Assembly (NCBI GenBank): GCA_004555955.1
Contig: SFJG01000038.1
Location: 1 to 17,624, forward strand
DNA from: Bacteroidales bacterium
GTDB taxonomy: Bacteria; Bacteroidota; Bacteroidia; Bacteroidales; Muribaculaceae
Reading direction: 5' to 3'
Length of the DNA stretch: 17,624 bases
A model generated the notes under the pieces. The model was not told the origin of the DNA. It made no database searches and saw only the letters and a list, made by a program, of their open reading frames with translations. Below, in pieces: positions 15,662 to 17,624 of the stretch. Made by a program: the position numbers and the translations under genes. The stretch's first letter is position 1, and every line of letters starts with the position of its first letter.

Positions 15662-15841
15662 ATGGAAGCAAAAGACAAAGTTTTAGCTACTATGAAAGAA
15701 GCCGGCGAACCTCTAAACGCAGGCAAAATTGCCGAGCTCAGCGGACTTGACCGCAAAGAAGTCGACAAAGCTATGAAGCAACTCAAAGAAGAAGGCGCTA
15801 TCGTTTCGCCTGTTCGTTGCAAATGGGCTCCCGCAGAATAA
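15662..15841 (+). CDS. Small winged-helix-like DNA-binding protein (59 aa)
   Basis: This 59-residue frame is too short for usual length cut-offs but is well formed. Three helices can be read (DKVLATMKEAG, NAGKIAELSG, DRKEVDKAMKQLKEEG), followed by a beta-wing-like AIVSPVRCKWAPAE. That order is the minimal winged helix-turn-helix, with LSGLDRKEV as the recognition region. The fold suggests DNA binding, perhaps as a tiny MarR/ArsR-like regulator, but the target is unknown. It follows the rpoZ terminator and has its own strong terminator. A TATCTTTA at 15631-15638 is a near-match to the -7 element, so it may have its own promoter. I recall similar small proteins in other Bacteroidales. Confidence 0.8.
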   Translation: MEAKDKVLATMKEAGEPLNAGKIAELSGLDRKEVDKAMKQLKEEGAIVSPVRCKWAPAE

Positions 15842-15863
15842 GGGATTAAATCATCCAAACCAC

Positions 15864-15910
15864 AAAGTCGAGCCTCTGAAATAAACAACACCTGAGGCTC
15901 GACTTTTATT
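15864..15910 (+). terminator. Terminator after the small winged-helix gene
   Basis: A 13-bp stem AAAGTCGAGCCTC / GAGGCTCGACTTT (15864-15876 with 15894-15906) with a 17-nt loop ends in a T run. It begins 22 bp after the stop. Confidence 0.88.
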
Positions 15911-15971
15911 CTCCCCCTCAACTATTTTACTCATCCATTCTTCATCTCCTCTATTCATTCTTTCTTAAAAA

Positions 15972-16003
15972 TTTGGCACAAAGATTAATAATCATTACCT
16001 TTG
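15972..16003 (+). promoter_or_regulatory. Promoter of the calycin-like secreted protein gene
   Basis: TTTG at 15972-15975 and TACCTTTG at 15996-16003 with a 20-nt spacer match the consensus exactly. The start codon is 42 nt downstream. Confidence 0.88.
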
Positions 16004-16045
16004 TGGCGATAAAATGTTTTGATATAACCCATAAAAGAGATAAAT

Positions 16046-17146
16046 ATGAAAAAATTTTACACCGTTTTATTGAGCATGCTCGCCTTTGCATGCATCTCAA
16101 TGTCTGCCGAAAATCTTGGCACAAAGTACACAGGAAATGTCACGATTTCTCTCGACCCGACAGAACCGATTGTAGTTGAACAAAGCGTATACCTCAAACC
16201 GACAGGCACCGGCTTGAGCACTTTCGCTCTTTACGACTTCAAACTTGACCCGACGATGCCGCAACCGATGGGCAATATCGTTGTAGAAAACGTTACAACG
16301 ACTAATGTTTACGCAGAAGGCTCAACAAACTTCAAGAAATACGTTGGCTCGGCTGAAGGCATTAAACTCGACCTCGAAGGCTCTGAAATCAACGCATCTG
16401 CCCAAATCGAAGGCTACGAAAGCATCGACGGCACTTTAGCTGTTACAATCAATGTGATTTGGCACATGGATGCAAGTACCGACATACCCATTCCCGTTTC
16501 TTTCGAAGGTAAAAAAGACCTCGGCGAACTCGGTCAAGAGTATTTCGGACTTGTTCGTATCATCCTCGACCCGACAGAACCGATTGCTGTTCCCGACCAA
16601 AAAGTATACCTTCGCGCTGAAGGAGGCACATCGGCTACGTTCGGGCTATACAATTTCAAACTCGATCCGACAATGCCCTTCCCGATGGGCGACATCGTTG
16701 TGCCGGTAAACGTTGCCACAAACGCCGACAAATCATTGACTTACACAGGTTCAATCGACGAGCTTTACCTCACTCTCGAAACACCTAACGATATCAATGC
16801 TTCGGCAACCATTAACGGTACCGAAACCGAAACAGGTGTTCTCACCGTAAAAATCGGTGTTACTTGGCACGCTGAAGGCACGGACGGCATACCGTTCAAC
16901 GTTACCTTCAAAGGCACGAAATCCGGCTCGGGTGCCGTATCGCTTGTAAAAGCAAGCAAGGCTAAAGCATTTGGCACTGTCGGTGCTATCAACGTAGCAA
17001 ACTGCAACGGCATTGTTAAAGCTTACACTCTCAACGGCAGCCTCGCTATGTCTCAAACAGTTAACGGCAACGCTACAATCAATATGCCCGCCGGCATCTA
17101 CCTCGTTGTGATGGATGGCACTGCATGCCGCGTTGTTGTGAAATAA
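16046..17146 (+). CDS. Secreted protein with two calycin-like beta-barrel domains and T9SS-type tail
   Basis: After a signal peptide ending near SMSAEN (about residue 22) come two copies of one domain of about 130 residues (about 27-154 and 165-293). Each begins with a YTG-V or FGLVR strand, then LDPTEPI, then FKLDPTMP-x-PMG-IVV, and closes with a strand like V-WH. This pattern fits the Bacteroidetes calycin-like family, small beta-barrels of unknown ligand. The last 60 residues, from GTVGAINVANCNG to AGIYLVVMDGTACRVVVK, look like a type IX secretion sorting domain and resemble the tail of the protein at 1553-5086. The product is therefore probably exported and surface-bound or released. It is monocistronic with its own promoter and terminator. 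The function is unknown. Confidence 0.75.
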   Translation: MKKFYTVLLSMLAFACISMSAENLGTKYTGNVTISLDPTEPIVVEQSVYLKPTGTGLSTFALYDFKLDPTMPQPMGNIVVENVTTTNVYAEGSTNFKKYVGSAEGIKLDLEGSEINASAQIEGYESIDGTLAVTINVIWHMDASTDIPIPVSFEGKKDLGELGQEYFGLVRIILDPTEPIAVPDQKVYLRAEGGTSATFGLYNFKLDPTMPFPMGDIVVPVNVATNADKSLTYTGSIDELYLTLETPNDINASATINGTETETGVLTVKIGVTWHAEGTDGIPFNVTFKGTKSGSGAVSLVKASKAKAFGTVGAINVANCNGIVKAYTLNGSLAMSQTVNGNATINMPAGIYLVVMDGTACRVVVK

Positions 17147-17172
17147 TTGATTATTCACAATCTCATACAACA

Positions 17173-17203
17173 AAGAGGCTGCGTCGCAGCCTCTTATTTT
17201 TTG
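17173..17203 (+). terminator. Terminator of the calycin-like gene
   Basis: Stem AAGAGGCTGC / GCAGCCTCTT (17173-17182 with 17186-17195), triloop GTC, followed by ATTTTTTG. It begins 26 bp after the stop codon. Confidence 0.92.
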
Positions 17204-17257
17204 TGTTAGAGCGCGTTCCTTAAATTTTTCTCTTGAAGAAAGGGCTTATCAAAATAC

Positions 17258-17624
17258 TTATTCGATTATCCAATCTTCGATTGTGTGGGTCTCGGAGTTG
17301 AAATTGATGCCGACTTTTATGACGGGCAGTCCGGCGAGGGCGAAGCGCGACGAATAGTCTTTGAGGTTGATTTGGTTCATCGCCGCTTCCGCCGACTTGT
17401 TAAGTTTGAGTTCGAAAAGGTAGAGTGCCTTGCCGGAATTCATTACCATATCGACGCGACCTTTTGGCGTACGCACTTCCACGTCGACGTATCTGCCTAA
17501 AAGAGAGAATATTACGTAGAGCATCTGTTGGTAGTGCCCTTCGTAATTCGTGTTGTCGCATTGCGGTATCGTCAGCAGATATGTTTGTAGCAGGCGCAAC
17601 ATTTCGTTCAGGTCGTCGTTGTAG
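17258..17624 (-). CDS. PD-(D/E)XK nuclease domain, C-terminal part of an AAA-ATPase-like protein (partial)
   Basis: The visible 121 residues run open to the window edge, so the ATG at 17602 is internal. The core KGRVDMVM, then LYLFELKLNKSAEAAMNQI, gives the D and E-x-K residues of a PD-(D/E)XK nuclease site. The wording YEGHYQQMLYVIF before it and YSSRFALAGLPVIKVGINF after it match the C-terminal nuclease-like domain of the large Bacteroidales AAA-ATPase-like family of about 500-580 residues. The ATPase half would lie beyond the window. These genes are abundant and mobile-looking in Bacteroidales but their role is not established. It is distinct in sequence from the Rpn-type gene at 5433. Confidence 0.8.
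   Translation of the reverse strand, partial: YNDDLNEMLRLLQTYLLTIPQCDNTNYEGHYQQMLYVIFSLLGRYVDVEVRTPKGRVDMVMNSGKALYLFELKLNKSAEAAMNQINLKDYSSRFALAGLPVIKVGINFNSETHTIEDWIIE

Noticed and set aside
14265..17215. The 10-mer GTTAGAGCGC occurs at 14265-14274 and again at 17206-17215.
   Set aside because: Only ten bases are shared, with no common context, so chance is a fair explanation.
1..17624. CRISPR arrays, rRNA genes or riboswitches.
   Set aside because: No regularly spaced direct repeats, rRNA segments or recognisable aptamer cores were seen on either strand.

Overview
The window looks like chromosomal DNA of a Bacteroidales bacterium, plausibly from the Muribaculaceae/Prevotella/Porphyromonas range. 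The grounds are repeated promoters of the Bacteroidetes type (TTTG, 19-20 nt, TAnnTTTG), AT-rich leaders without clear Shine-Dalgarno sites, a Bacteroidetes-type omega subunit placed after BamD, a calycin-like secreted protein, and two secreted proteins whose C-terminal tails resemble type IX secretion sorting domains. Genus or species cannot be fixed from the sequence alone.

Layout. Positions 1-1475 hold most of an IS4-type insertion sequence with an intact DDE transposase, cut by the window edge. Just after it lies a 1177-residue secreted glycoside-hydrolase-like protein (DUF5722-like TIM barrel, four related beta-sandwich modules, sorting tail) with its own promoter and terminator. Next come two tandem copies of an 89-bp palindromic element in front of an Rpn-type PD-(D/E)XK nuclease/putative transposase gene, then tRNA-Lys(CTT) with promoter and terminator, then a small hairpin-rich element. 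At 6749-8920 a two-gene operon encodes a sugar kinase of the AmgK type fused to a RapZ C-terminal domain, and a MurU-like nucleotidyltransferase. Together they resemble the anabolic MurNAc recycling route to UDP-MurNAc. At 9106-9974 greA and a HIT-family gene form an operon behind a leader with a terminator-like hairpin.

On the minus strand are a secreted S9 dipeptidyl-peptidase-like enzyme (10066-12501) and a hexameric-type glutamate dehydrogenase (12766-14103). Between them, on the plus strand, is a 34-codon fossil of the start of a surface-protein gene. A 300-bp divergent regulatory region leads into bamD, rpoZ (omega) and a 59-residue winged-helix-like protein gene on the plus strand. The window ends with a secreted protein made of two calycin-like domains plus a sorting tail, and, on the minus strand, the C-terminal part of a second PD-(D/E)XK protein, of the AAA-ATPase-like family, running off the edge.

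Most genes are housekeeping or envelope functions. The points most worth a second look are the kinase-RapZ fusion beside MurU, the tandem palindromes before the Rpn gene, the greA leader hairpin, and the conserved small winged-helix gene after rpoZ. I saw no clear evidence of a complete, wholly new defence or mobile system.
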